A stretch of DNA of 64,000 bases from Rusavskia elegans (lineage: Eukaryota > Ascomycota > Lecanoromycetes > Teloschistales > Teloschistaceae). The stretch spans positions 124,001 to 188,000 of the forward strand of contig SAUG01000042.1 of the NCBI GenBank assembly GCA_011316305.1, in the 5' to 3' direction. Each line of letters starts with the position of its first letter. Positions within the stretch are counted from its first letter, which is position 1. Shown here in pieces: positions 48,919-59,900 of the stretch. The translations under genes and the position numbers were made by a program. A model generated the notes under the pieces. It did not search any database. It was not told where the DNA came from and saw only the letters and a list, made by a program, of their open reading frames with translations.

Positions 48919-49422
48919 ATGACTCGCGGAAACGGTCACCAGTCCAAAGTCCACTACCAAGGGAAGGACGAAGATTTTGTCATCTTTGTCGACGACGTCA
49001 AAGCCGTCAAGAACTGGAAGGAGGACCGCTCTATTCCCCTCGCGCAGGTCCTGAACGGGTTCAAGATTTTTGTCACACACAAGTAAGATCTCTCTACTCC
49101 CCTTCCGATTGCAATGCGTACTTCACCCTCCATGTTTCTATCAATCGAACGTGCAAATAGCTGATGTTGCGGGACGCAGGCACGGAGCTCAAAACGCACA
49201 CGACGAAGCGAGCAAGCAGGTTTTGGAGAATGAATTCGGAACACACGATGAGGATGAGTGCATGATTAAGATCTTGGAGCGTGGAAGTTTGCAGGAGACC
49301 GAGGTGGGTTATGCTCGCTGTGGTGCTGTTTCGAACGGCAGCGATGGTTATTGATGGCTTCGCAGAGTGGACAACGTCAAGGACCAAAGAATGACAGCAT
49401 GGGAACTCGCTCAGCTCACTAG
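48919..49422 (+). CDS. rtc3: Rtc3-like protein with SBDS N-terminal fold
   Basis: Exons 48919-49082, 49180-49303 and 49366-49422 (introns 97 and 62 bp) give 114 residues. The product contains KVHYQGKDEDFVIFVDDVK and, after the first intron, HGAQNAHDEASKQVLENEFG, matching the yeast Rtc3/SBDS-N family, in which this small domain stands alone. The last exon gives a short polar tail ending TRSAH. Yeast Rtc3 is stress-induced and has been linked to RNA metabolism and telomere capping by genetics; the biochemical role is unclear. Start and splice sites are fixed by family conservation. Confidence 0.9.
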
Positions 49423-49746
49423 GCCGGTTCGGTGCTTGTGGGGGTTTTCGGCACTGGGGGACGAATCGGTCCAAGAAGCATGGAAGACGGTATCCGCGAC
49501 AGGAATAAGGAAATCAAGACGGTGGAGATGAACATGATGATTATGGCATACAACCCTGGGTATTGTGTTGAGCAAGCCCGCTACTACTCCATAGCCAAAC
49601 CCAATGGCAAACAAGAATCCATATCCACGGCTTCGTGGTCGATTTATCATTCTTCATTGGGAATGCCACAAGAATCTGCTCCATTAAGATTCCCGCCGCG
49701 CCAGACCGAATGCTTGTGTGTTCGCAGAGCATTATCCCTCAGAGCA
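49423..49746. other. Convergent 3' region
   Basis: Between rtc3 (plus) and the small secreted protein gene (minus). No gene seen. Confidence 0.35.
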
Positions 49747-50322
49747 CTAGTTGCCGCCACCGGTGACTCTGAAACCTTCGATTGCCCTCTCAGTAACAGC
49801 AAGTACAATATAGACCCCTAAATCATCGATCGCATGTTCCAGCCGAGCCTTGAACAAATCTATAAAGCCCTGTTGACCAAAATGCAAAAGGATTCCTATC
49901 GTCGCGATGACCAGTTCCCGCGTCACATTCGTTTGCTGCCGGTTTCGACTTTGGAATTGGAGGGCCAAGTTTCCTAGCTGGAAAGTCTTGCGTACCGTGT
50001 CGGGGCCGACCAAATTATCATGAGCAAGGTCCAAGATTCGGTCATAGAATTTGAGAATCCGTCGCTCGGAAGGCCGTGGTATCCCTCGTAGCTCAGTGAT
50101 AACATCGTATACGGCTCTCCAGCCGTCAGGAAGGCCGGGCACTCTATCGTAAGCTCGTGTCCATGCGCGGTGTCTTAGATCCAAATCAGGGGATATCCCC
50201 GGATGGGTATTGCTTGAGATGGTTCTGGGCTGAAGACTTGTGGGTCTTACTGCGATTGACAGCCCTGTTGAACATGTTATCAAAGCAAATAAGCAGATCC
50301 CAAGAGGTTGTAACAATCTCAT
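49747..50322 (-). CDS. Small secreted protein, 191 aa, unknown function
   Basis: An uninterrupted frame starting MRLLQPLGICLFALITCSTG, a clear signal peptide of about 20-22 residues. The mature part of about 170 residues has no cysteine, is mostly helical in character (ERRILKFYDRILDLAHDNL, then LVIATIGILLHFGQQGF) and ends TGGGN. I recognise no family. Lack of cysteines is unlike typical apoplastic effectors. It sits in the accessory stretch between rtc3 and a GNAT pseudogene. It could be a lineage-specific secreted protein; no promoter element was identified. Confidence 0.6.
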   Translation of the reverse strand: MRLLQPLGICLFALITCSTGLSIAVRPTSLQPRTISSNTHPGISPDLDLRHRAWTRAYDRVPGLPDGWRAVYDVITELRGIPRPSERRILKFYDRILDLAHDNLVGPDTVRKTFQLGNLALQFQSRNRQQTNVTRELVIATIGILLHFGQQGFIDLFKARLEHAIDDLGVYIVLAVTERAIEGFRVTGGGN

Positions 50323-50663
50323 GATGTATAATTCGAGTCGCTACGATGATTTGAGATACGATAAACAAAAGGATTAAAGGAATGAGTGAACATCGAGAGG
50401 ATCGTCTGTACAGATTGGGAACCGAAAACCGGAAAGATTCAGGCAAAGGAAGACCAAGGCCATCATAAATAAACAACTCGGTCGGGCCACGATGAGGTTG
50501 AATGTGCGTCAGCATTCCATGCCGGAACCGGGACGTGTTTGATAGCCAAGAACAATATTCCGACAAATTTGTCAGACGCATGGCGGTACACCGCAGAAAA
50601 GTCATGGTCGAAAGAGCGTACTTACGGGTTGTTGAGAAGTTTCAAGGAGGCTAGCAATGTGAA
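50323..50663. other. Promoter side of the secreted-protein gene
   Basis: No gene or clear signal recognised. Confidence 0.35.
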
Positions 50664-51536
50664 TCACGCCGTTGTATCGGAAATCTGTACCCGACCGGCA
50701 TGCGCTTTTGACAACAACTCGTCGGATAGCACAGCCACCACAAGAGGACCGGACAAGCATATGCAGAATGGTTTTGGAAGACATATCAATACCCGGCTTG
50801 CCAAATCATAAGCGATAGATGAGACACTGAGACCGCCTGTACGCACGAGTGCACAGGCAGTCGAAGAAGCGTCTCTCATCATACCGTACTTGGCAAGACT
50901 AGTCCTGATATCGTCAACAACCTTCCCGCCGAATTTGAATTAGAAAGGGTAGCCTGCCGGCGTGGCCTCTAGGTAGCATCGCCGACCCTCTGTATCGACT
51001 CTTTCCAACATTTGGCGAAACATCATGGATGCCAACCCTCGGCTTGGATATTTAGGATGAGTAAACAAAGCTCTCAATGCTGGACAAGGGTCAGCGCCGT
51101 TCAGGATGACGATCGGATATCAATCACCGTAGTCTTGAGTTTTGTTCACATTAGAGTTCGCTATGCAATCTCGTTCTTCGTAAAAATCTTCCATCATTTC
51201 AAGATTACAGCCGTCTGGATATATGGCCTTGGGAGGCCTGTTTGCTGATTCGTCGTTGGAGGGATCTCGGTCCGGTACTGATGTTCTGGGGATGTCCCAT
51301 CAAGCATACGAGACGATGGTATTACTCGAGATATCAACGATTCTGAAGTGTAGGACGAAGTCTTCTTTGGAAGCGATCCTCAGCCGAGCCAACCTATAAT
51401 CATACATCTGTGCGTGTTTGTCCGTCGGAAACATATGGTTCAACAACGCCCATGGCTGATGGTTCCAGACCGTGTTAGAGAGGGTGGCAATCTCGGAAAG
51501 ATCTGCTTCTTCAGCCACCGCAATTTTGAAAGCCAT
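50664..51536 (-). pseudogene. GNAT acetyltransferase-like pseudogene with three in-frame stops
   Basis: One continuous minus-strand frame reads as a fungal GNAT protein: start MAFKIAVAEEADLSEIATL, then TVWNHQPWALLNHMFP, the acetyl-CoA-binding-type block THPKYPSRGLASMMFRQML and CYLEATPAGYP. It is broken by stops TGA at 51302-51300, TGA at 51122-51120 and TAA at 50942-50940, with no frameshift needed. Each stop lies one C-to-T change from CGA or CAA. The order of segments fits a full-length gene of about 220 codons before the frame trails off after KYGMMRD. Introns could in principle remove one stop, but no splice pair removes all three while keeping the blocks. Confidence 0.78.
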
Positions 51537-52838
51537 CAAGCCAGCGGAAGATCTGATATCACTACTACCCAATTTCTGGCATGGCCGCACGGCCAGCATG
51601 AAAGTGGTAAAACTTCAGCACGACCGAGTGCTGCTGCCTATTGCGACTTACCGCAACCATCTCGATGCTTACGCGTATGCCAGATCAAGCAGGTCGAATG
51701 TCGGCTCCAGCTGATTATGGTCAAGAACCAATCCTACAGGCAGAACACGATAAGATCCGTAGAGCTGCTATTATTGTTCCATTCTTGCGCGTCCATATGA
51801 GCACCAGGGATCGTCTGATGTTGACATGCGACGTTTCAAATTGGGAATTCCTCGATACATACTTAGTACGTTGGGGATACCACGTTGAAACATTATGTTT
51901 GTATGGTGGACCTGAGCCAAGAAGAGGTCAGGCGGTCCTGAGGTTTCGCATCGGATGTCAGTAAGACGAGTCGTTAACAAGGCTTCTGGAGTAGTGCAAG
52001 TCGAGGAGTCGAGGAGTCGCGGAGTCGAGAATAATGAACGAAACGCGCTAGACCTGAAACGCGACAGGGTCTCCTTTTGATCGGGTCTTGGCGGTTGTGA
52101 CTGGATCTTCGCCTTTGCTGTCGGCCATCGATCCATCTGAAACACCTCCCCAGGTGCTGCAACCTCATGTCCCCACTGGATATTGGCCACTGCCTGGGCA
52201 ATCAAATGGTTGATTCCCTTCCTTGAGCCTCAAAAGCTTGATTTCACTTCAACACCTCGGCCATTCAATTCCGACCTCTCGCACTCGCGTCGACTCCGTG
52301 TCTGCTGCAGCCCATGGCCTAATCGCTGTTTGGTCGCCATCGCTCATTGCTATGCTGTCGACCTTCTGTTCCTCATCGAATTCCATCCTGAGACAGCTTG
52401 TCGACCTGACATCAAATTGCCTCAACACACTTCATTGGTCTATAATCAATATGTCGGGCTTGAAACGTCTAGAATCTCGCTGTCTTCACATTTTGCTGGT
52501 CACGACGGTCACCACCATGTGATTACAATAGGTTCTGTTATTGCTCTCTTGCTTATCAATCTCATTGTTCGCTCCTTCCTTATTGTTCACCCTCTTCTTC
52601 TCATCCCCCATTGTCTTCGAGGAATTATCGAGTCAACAGCAGGCCTATTGACAAAGCCTCTCTTTGTCCTCCTTTCACTTCTTGTTCTATTGTTCCCATT
52701 CTATCGTGCTGGCCGTGTCTTTCCGACCTCTTTTATTATAATTATTCTTACTCGGTCCACATCCATCTTCCCTCAACTCCCACTCATATCACCGAACCGC
52801 CCTCACTTTGACTCTACCTCCTCACCAATATACGCATC
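51537..52838. other. 1.3-kb leader/promoter region of the secreted LPMO-like gene
   Basis: The last 600 bp are strongly C/T-rich, as in fungal promoters and leaders. An apparent 223-codon frame there (52183-52854) overlaps the real ATG out of frame and has no coding character. A short GTCGAGGA repeat lies at 52000-52029. Confidence 0.5.
52000..52029. repeat. GTCGAGGA tandem repeat, 3.75 units
   Basis: Two perfect 8-bp units, one with a single change (GTCGCGGA) and a partial fourth. Confidence 0.8.
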
Positions 52839-54305
52839 ATGCAGCTTATCTTGAAGAGCAGCTTCGCCCTGGTGGCAGCTTCGCTCCTTACCTCCGTCAG
52901 CGCACACTCATGGGTCGAAGACATCAACGTCATCGCTCAGAATGGTACCTTCGTCGGTGAACCAGGCTACCCACGAGCAAATGCGAAGCGCGGTCCTGGA
53001 GTCAATCCCGATAAGGCCATGGTCCATCTTCTACCACCCAACGGGAGGCCTACCGGCAACAAAATCCTCGACTCCGATCCCATGTGCATGGAGTCGCAAC
53101 AGCAGCCCAAGCAATCCGATGGCTCTCCAATGCTCAAGGCCGCCGCCGGCGATATGATCGCTCTACGATACCAGGAAAACGGCCACGTCACCCTTCCGCA
53201 GAACCAACCGGGTAAAGCGCCCAACCGCGGCACCGTCTACATCTACGGCACAACCGATCCTAAACCTGACGAGAAATTTCTTTCCATTCACAAGGTTTGG
53301 AATCCCGATGGTACCGGAGGTGACAAGCGGGGAAAGCTTCTGACCACGCAACCATATGATGACGGCCAATGTTACCAGATGAATGGCGGTGAGATTTCTG
53401 CGCAACGCCAAGGACAATTCAAGCACAAAGCCGATACCCTTATGGGCCAAGATGTTTGGTGCCAGAACAATCTCAAAATTCCTCAGGACGCTCCGTCCGG
53501 CAAACCCTACACTCTCTACTGGGTGTGGGACTGGGATACTGCGCCTGGGACTGCTGGATTACCAGAGGGTCTGAAAGAAAAGTACACCACCTGCATGGAT
53601 ATCTCCATCTCGCAGGATCAAGGCACGAGTCGATCCAAGGCAGCAGATGGGGGTGCCGCCAAGTTTGTTGATGGTCAGGACATCAACCGCGCTGCCCTCC
53701 AGAAGTATGTGCAGAAGCTCAATGCAGGCGACAGCATCTTCGAACCAGGCTCGGTCCCGTCGGGTCAGGGAGGCGCCGCGGCGTCTTCGAAACCAGCACC
53801 CGCAGCAGCGCCTGCATCAAGCATAGCACAATCCAATGCTCCCGCAGCCGCCGCTCAGAAGACTGTCACTGTCACTGCTCAAGCTCCACCTGCAGCAAAA
53901 ACGGTCACGGTTACTGCGAACGTGTCACCCGCGGCCACTCCAGCGACTACCATGATCACTACGCATCAAACCATCTACAAGACCCAAGGATCTTCGATGG
54001 CCACACCAGCCCCAATGTCCTCAGCGGGACCAATGACCGTCAGTGGGGTCGCCATTCCCACCACTAGCATGAGCAACCGCTTTACCGGCACTGCCAGCCC
54101 TGTGGTGTCGGCTGAGACTGCTACTCCTACCTCTGCCACCAGCTCTGGTTCATATGACATGGGCAAACGCTGCGCATCCTGCAAACCCGCCAAACGTTCC
54201 ACCATCCTCAGCGGCAACGCCCACGCAGCTGCACATATCAAGGGTCGTTCGCTCGCCAACACCAAGCTACGGAATCCTGGCAGCGCCAAGTTCCGATCTA
54301 TTTAA
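52839..54305 (+). CDS. Secreted protein with LPMO-like N-terminal histidine
   Basis: An intronless 488-residue frame. The signal peptide ends at SVSA, so the mature protein would start with His23 (HSWVEDINVIAQNG). About 270 residues of folded domain follow, with a second His in YQENGHVTLPQ (His116), PNRGTVYIYGTTDP, and PYTLYWVWDWDTAPGTAG. Four to six cysteines could pair. The rest is an Ala/Ser/Thr/Pro-rich linker (about 310-450) and a basic tail with RCASCKPAKRS. A mature N-terminal His plus an internal His in a beta-rich secreted protein suggests a copper histidine brace as in lytic polysaccharide monooxygenases. I know this family only as an uncharacterised fungal domain, so activity is inference. 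Confidence 0.8.
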   Translation: MQLILKSSFALVAASLLTSVSAHSWVEDINVIAQNGTFVGEPGYPRANAKRGPGVNPDKAMVHLLPPNGRPTGNKILDSDPMCMESQQQPKQSDGSPMLKAAAGDMIALRYQENGHVTLPQNQPGKAPNRGTVYIYGTTDPKPDEKFLSIHKVWNPDGTGGDKRGKLLTTQPYDDGQCYQMNGGEISAQRQGQFKHKADTLMGQDVWCQNNLKIPQDAPSGKPYTLYWVWDWDTAPGTAGLPEGLKEKYTTCMDISISQDQGTSRSKAADGGAAKFVDGQDINRAALQKYVQKLNAGDSIFEPGSVPSGQGGAAASSKPAPAAAPASSIAQSNAPAAAAQKTVTVTAQAPPAAKTVTVTANVSPAATPATTMITTHQTIYKTQGSSMATPAPMSSAGPMTVSGVAIPTTSMSNRFTGTASPVVSAETATPTSATSSGSYDMGKRCASCKPAKRSTILSGNAHAAAHIKGRSLANTKLRNPGSAKFRSI

Positions 54306-56372
54306 GTCCCTTTCTCTTCTTGTACCTTTATTCCTCAACGGCATTTTCATTAAAGCATCGAACGCAGACTGGATGAGAAACGCATAGAGTGATAATGGAC
54401 AGTAATTGCATTGTATGGAGTTTACACACTTGGATGTGGTGGGAAAAGAACATGATACCCCCTTTTTTGATCAACCCTTCCTTGCAGGAACACGGATAGG
54501 GCGTTGTGGTGTTTGCCTATAGACTAAAGACTTGTACATAATGCACTGGGTCCTCGCGGACGTGATCAATCATTAGCCCTACATTCTTTTACCATCCGTG
54601 CTTCTTCCTCTCTAACCATTGTGGGTCTTTCGTTTCGTTCAGACCAAACTTTACTTACCAATTTAAACCTCTGATCCCAATCCTGATTATTTTGCCAACC
54701 CTCAGCGCTTGTCATGTTTAATATGTGTTTGATCCCCTGCTTTTCTATCCTCCCCTTCAACTTCCCACCGCCACAAAGTATTTTCAAACAAAGTAATCCC
54801 GTACATCCCACCAAACCCCCATCAGTCCTTCTCCGCCCCCAACGTACTCCCAACTTCAGGGCGGCTTTGGATCATATCGAATACCACCGCTTCGTCATCT
54901 CCAGAACAGAAGTACACACAAGGGATCGATGATTATCGAAATGATATCCGAAACAACAAGAAGTCATACCGGCAACGAGAAAATCTGGCTTCGACTCGGT
55001 CCAGATGAATATGGACCTTACACGGGACTCACCATCCATATGTTTTTTATCATTCTGGGGGGCGAAAACAGTAGTAGAAGAAAAATATTGCAAACGCATC
55101 GCGGCATTGGGATGTTGTTGATACCGACCAGTGGTGTGTGGGAGCAAAGTCTCATACGAGTAGACGCGTGCCAGAAGGAGAATGGGGTGTTTTTTTCTTT
55201 GGCTCTACTGCGATAAGCTAATTAAAGGATTTGAAAATTTGCAGACTGGATTGGGCTGGGCGTTCGATATTGAGGGTAGTGGAGACTCGGAAAGCATTGG
55301 GGTCATGCCCAGGACAATGCGTGTTCGAGTAGTGACTGTGTTTGAAAAAAGGCCTCTGGCCTTCGTCTATGTGAGCGGATCTCGGCCTCGAAGTGCGTCC
55401 CTCGTGCGTACTTTTCAGCATTAGGTAGCCGCCTTTTGTATCTGCCAAGATGGATGTGGAAAGAGATGCAAAAGAGCCAGAACCTTTTTAATGACGACAG
55501 TTGGAATTGTGTAATTAAAAACGGTAAATCAAATAATTGTACACCTTCAAGAGATGAAGGTGCCATGGTGAGGAGAGGCGGAGGGGAGGCAGCAAGAGGA
55601 GCGGAGGCACTGGCTAGGATGAGTAGTGGTTGTGGATATCCTCAAAAGCGTGAACCTTTCCGCTCGGGTTTTGGAGAATTGCATTGGTGAACCTGGCGAC
55701 TTGAAATTGATGCTTACCTTGCTAATTTAAAATCATAGAAAGACACTATGGTTGTGCCGCCCGTATCTGTGATAGACCCTGTAGTCTTGAGGAAATCTAT
55801 CTCTTCAGAAGGCGAATGACTCAATTTACGGCCATCGTATGACTTCATCTCTCATACGGGAAGGTACTCTCTTGGATGGAAAGGATGAGGATGAAGGAAG
55901 TTCGTCCTACGACCACGCTGATAGGGCGAGCTGTAGGACTTGGTGAATGGCCGAGCTTTCTTTAGATCGAGGATTTGATGTTGTTTGAAGGCACGGAAAT
56001 GGCGCGGATGGATGCGCAGGACTCGAAAGTGCAGAGTGGATGGAGAAGGGATTGACAAGGAGGGACAGATTGTGCACATATGGTTATGGGTCCGGTTTGT
56101 TGGAAAGGGAGGTTCTTTGACGGCGCGTTCAGCTTGGTGGAAGATTTCTTCGCCCTTCAGTTGTCGCTTGCCTAGCTGTGGGAAAGATTCCATCTTTCCG
56201 ATACTGGCCCTTTGTCCCTTCGTCTTGATATCATCCGTGTGCTCCACGCCTATCTGTCCAATATCAGCAAGTTCTTCCCCTCTCTCAGCAATCCATCCAC
56301 CCCGCCCTGCTTCTCCCGCCACAACTACAAGGTCTACCAACACTCACATAAGCAATCCCTCCGTCTTAATGT
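54306..56372. other. 2-kb convergent region, no gene recognised
   Basis: Between the LPMO-like gene (plus) and rps21 (minus). Frames up to 163 codons occur (55852-56343 minus) but show no family motif. The first 300 bp are probably 3' UTR. Confidence 0.4.
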
Positions 56373-56715
56373 TCATCTCATTTTCTGCCCACTCCACACA
56401 CCCTTCAACATGCCATCCCGCTGCGCCAGCCGATTCAACGAGTCATCGCCCTCGCCCATAGCGCGCACGAAGCCGCATAGAGCGTATACCTGGTTTTCGC
56501 CCGTGTACCGCCCGTTTTCGTCCACTTTGCCGACGGAGATTTGCACAGAGGCGTGGTCTTTGGCTTTGATGATGCGGTTGGTGGCGGAGCATTTGCGGGG
56601 AACGTAGCTACAGCGAAGGTCAATGGATGGGACGGGGGATTGATAGTTGGGTAAAGGTCGAGGAAGGAGGGAAGTGAACGTACAGATCGACGAGGTCGCC
56701 TTTTTCGTTCTCCAT
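56373..56715 (-). CDS. rps21: 40S ribosomal protein eS21
   Basis: Exons 56715-56684 and 56607-56373 (76-bp intron, GTACGT donor, CTGTAG acceptor) give 88 residues. The start is [11 protein letters not shown] and the intron falls ten codons in, followed by [20 protein letters not shown] and then [20 protein letters not shown], the strongly conserved body of eS21. eS21 sits on the small subunit near uS2 and is needed for 18S rRNA maturation. An early intron just after the start is common in fungal ribosomal protein genes. The long minus frame extending upstream of the acceptor is intron read-through. Confidence 0.97.
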
Positions 56716-56985
56716 CGTGTGGGATCGCTGGTGGTGAGCTTTGATGGGGGTAGCTTGGTCTTTGTTGGAGTCGTAAAGATGCGATCTTGAAAGAGATCCA
56801 AGGATGTTAGGGTTCCGCTTCGTGGGTCACGTGTCTCCTCAGCAGAGCCTCATGGCTTGGCGCTCTCGGCTTTGACTTCGCTGAGGATCCAGCAAGAGGA
56901 CCAGATACGGTCATAGTAGAGTTCAAGGTAATGCATGGACCAGATGCCGATTGATCATCTGAAAACTAGAATAAAATGGGTATCA
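56716..56985. other. Promoter of rps21
   Basis: Short spacer between tandem minus-strand genes. No specific site recognised. Confidence 0.35.
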
Positions 56986-59900
56986 CTAGATTACATATGA
57001 AGGTGCCGAAGCACTCGTCCTCTCCTCGTCTTTGACTCTCCCTGGAACATGTACACTCGTCTCCGTATCTGGCACGAGGAGCCTGACCTTCTTTCCTCCG
57101 CTGCCGGTCCGTCCCACGGCTGCCATACTGAGAGAACCTCTTGAGGCTGTCGATGATCTAGTATTCATGTGATCTTGCACAACCAGACCTTCTTTCCCGG
57201 CCGTTCCCATTAGGCTTCGTGTTCTTCCCACAGCCCGAGACTCACCCACAACCCATGTATCCCCTTTCACAGCCGAGGCCTTCTCGGTATCGGCTTTGCG
57301 CTGATGGACCGCTGCCCGTCGGGATCCAGCCACACAGTCATGTAGACAGCCAAACGTAGGACAACCACCTTCACTGGCCTGTATGTCATCCCACCACGCG
57401 CGCAGACAGATAACATGCCCGCCATGTCCACAGTCCTGACACCAACCCCAATTGCATTCTCCGAAACACTTTTCTTCATTCCTGACTGCTGCCGCGTCTT
57501 CGAATGCATATTCTCCCAGTAATGACAACGGATCATCTCCATCACAGATAGGACAAGATGCCCAACTTTGTTGGCAGCGGGAACAGAACCCACCTTTGTC
57601 GCCTTTGCTGGATTTCTTGCAAGCTGTACACCAAGGACCCCCAGTATCAATCTCGTATGTGCCGTATTCAGCGACGTTGGGAACTCGAGTAGAAATAAAT
57701 TTGCGAAGTCGAGCCGCTTGTGCATAGAGGGACAGCGAGGTGAGTTGGGTATGATAGTCGAGAAATATGGACGAGACAAGAGCGTCAGGAACGTCATGCT
57801 TAACATGTGATCCGATGACGAGGAGAATATGTGCTGGGAGCTGGACATCCGAGAGCTGTTGCAAATGATAGTTGATCAATGGGCCAAGCATCCCCGTAGC
57901 GGACCAAAAAGCGGGCGGCGGATCATGTGTTGAAGGTCGAAAGTCCGAATCAGTGAAGATGTTCTCTTCCGAGCCCTCATTTCTTCTATCCTCGCTGTGA
58001 GATGCCTGGCCACCAGTATACGTATCTTCTTCATGTAGAATCCGCGTGATGGTTGTCGGCCGTTCTAGTTTTTGATCGGGAGCCGGGAGCGCAGCGCTTG
58101 TAGAGACAGCCCAGTCTGGCGCTCGTAAAATCATAGGAGAGGGTGAGCTATCTTGAGATTCATGCGGTGCACTAGATCCTTTGTGGTCCTGTAGACTGCG
58201 CTGATGGCGAGCGACATCCCACCGTTCTGGAATAGGGCCAGAGCTTCCGGACCCTTGGCTACTCGCAAAGGAACTTAATACAGATCTTGCGAGATGTGAG
58301 CTGTCCGTCGAAGCTGAGAACATCTGAAAGCTCTCGTTGGAATCATGTCGATCAAACCTTGGAACAAGAGGATGATTCTCCAATGTCTGGACTGAGTCTT
58401 CGAGTCTCAGCACGGGCCGTGGTGTGGTACGATAGTTCTGCATTGCAGCGCGCCGCTCAGTCATATGGCGATCCATGTCGTAGAAAACACCTTGTGGTAG
58501 AGTCTCGGCGTCTTGCAAAACTCCAGCATTCGCAGAGTCAACATTTTTGATGCGATTTTCGTCGTCATCGTTAGGTGATCGGAGTCTTGACAGAGCAGAT
58601 GTCTTCTCGACTGGCTTTTGCGGAGAGCGTTTCTGGAACCTAGGTTCAGGTAGTTCCAGGGAGTCATGTCCATCCAATCCATCTCTATCCAGTAACATCG
58701 CGCTTCTGGCTATCGCATTTGGGACAGGCCTGACCAGAGGAGTGGTCATATTGGATCCACCGTCCCCAGATACAGTCGTTGGTACCTTTCTCGGACCATT
58801 GGCTGGCCCAGATTGAGATCCAGTAGTACTACGTCGGTCGCCTGTTATTTTCGAAGTCGTGTTGATGGACCAAGCACTTCCCTTGTCTCTCGACAAGCGC
58901 TTTGATTGAAGCGAACGGCGGGCGCAATTGCGATTTGCTCTTGCTGAGAGCTCCTTTTGGAGCGCAAGGGCAAATATTCGCCAGCTCTGGGCCAGTCGAA
59001 ACTGACCGACGTACGTCGCCGAATCGGCATTGTTCAACAGGGCCTCAGATAACGAGTCAAGAACCGTTTTTCCAGGGCCTGAAACCATTGGAACGCGGCT
59101 CTCATAATGGCAAGCGAGGAAAATGAAAGCTTCAGCATCGAAGACACCCCGGATACCGCCACAAGCAGCTTTTTGCGCCAAACGCAAAGGGTCTTCTCTA
59201 TGCATTAGTTCATTCAGATGGGTTGTTGGCCCTCCGGTGTCGGCTGGTGGCGGTGTGCTTGCCAACGATCTCGAAGACCGTGTGCTGGGGGCTTTGCGTC
59301 GTCTTGGTCTGAAAGATGAGCCCAATAGGCTGGATTCTTCGAAGCTGCCCTCTGCAGCACTGAAACTGGTGCTAAGTTTATCGCCAGTGCTCCCTGCTCT
59401 TCTGTGTCGTTGGTGAAATTCATGTCTCGGCTCTCCTCCAGCACCCTTTTCCTTGAATTTACCTTCCAAAAACAGCGCAAAGCTTCCGTCTGGAGCTGTA
59501 GCTATGGTGCTGGGGGATTGCTTGTCTGACACTTTCTTTGCCGCTTTAAGATCTGTTTGAGTAAACATGCCTGCATTACCAACGGACCAAAGTAGGCTCT
59601 CAGAGTGCCAGAGTATTGCGGTCGGCGCTGTCTCGTAGCGATTAATCTCACGAGAGGGGACTGCGGGTCTTCGCAAATCCCAGATATGGGTTCGAGGATC
59701 TCGATTATCATAAGATGTTGCAAGCTGCGTGCTGTCCCAGTGCCCTGGTGCCCCCTCTTCTGCTTTCCAGCGTGTAGGACGCCAACGCAAGTTGTGAACA
59801 GCTTGCGGAGTCCTCAATTGCCAGAAAGGATTCATCCTCCGGTCGTTAGACGAAAAATCCCACACCCTGACGCTTTTATCTGCCCCGCCGCTCGCAAGAT

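Noticed and set aside
52183..52854. 223-codon ORF upstream of the LPMO-like gene
   Set aside because: It covers the C/T-rich leader, has a monotonous hydrophobic/Ser composition, and overlaps the well-supported ATG at 52839 in another frame.
55852..56343. 163-codon minus ORF beyond the rps21 stop
   Set aside because: No recognisable motif or conserved-looking block, and it lies where the rps21 3' UTR is expected.
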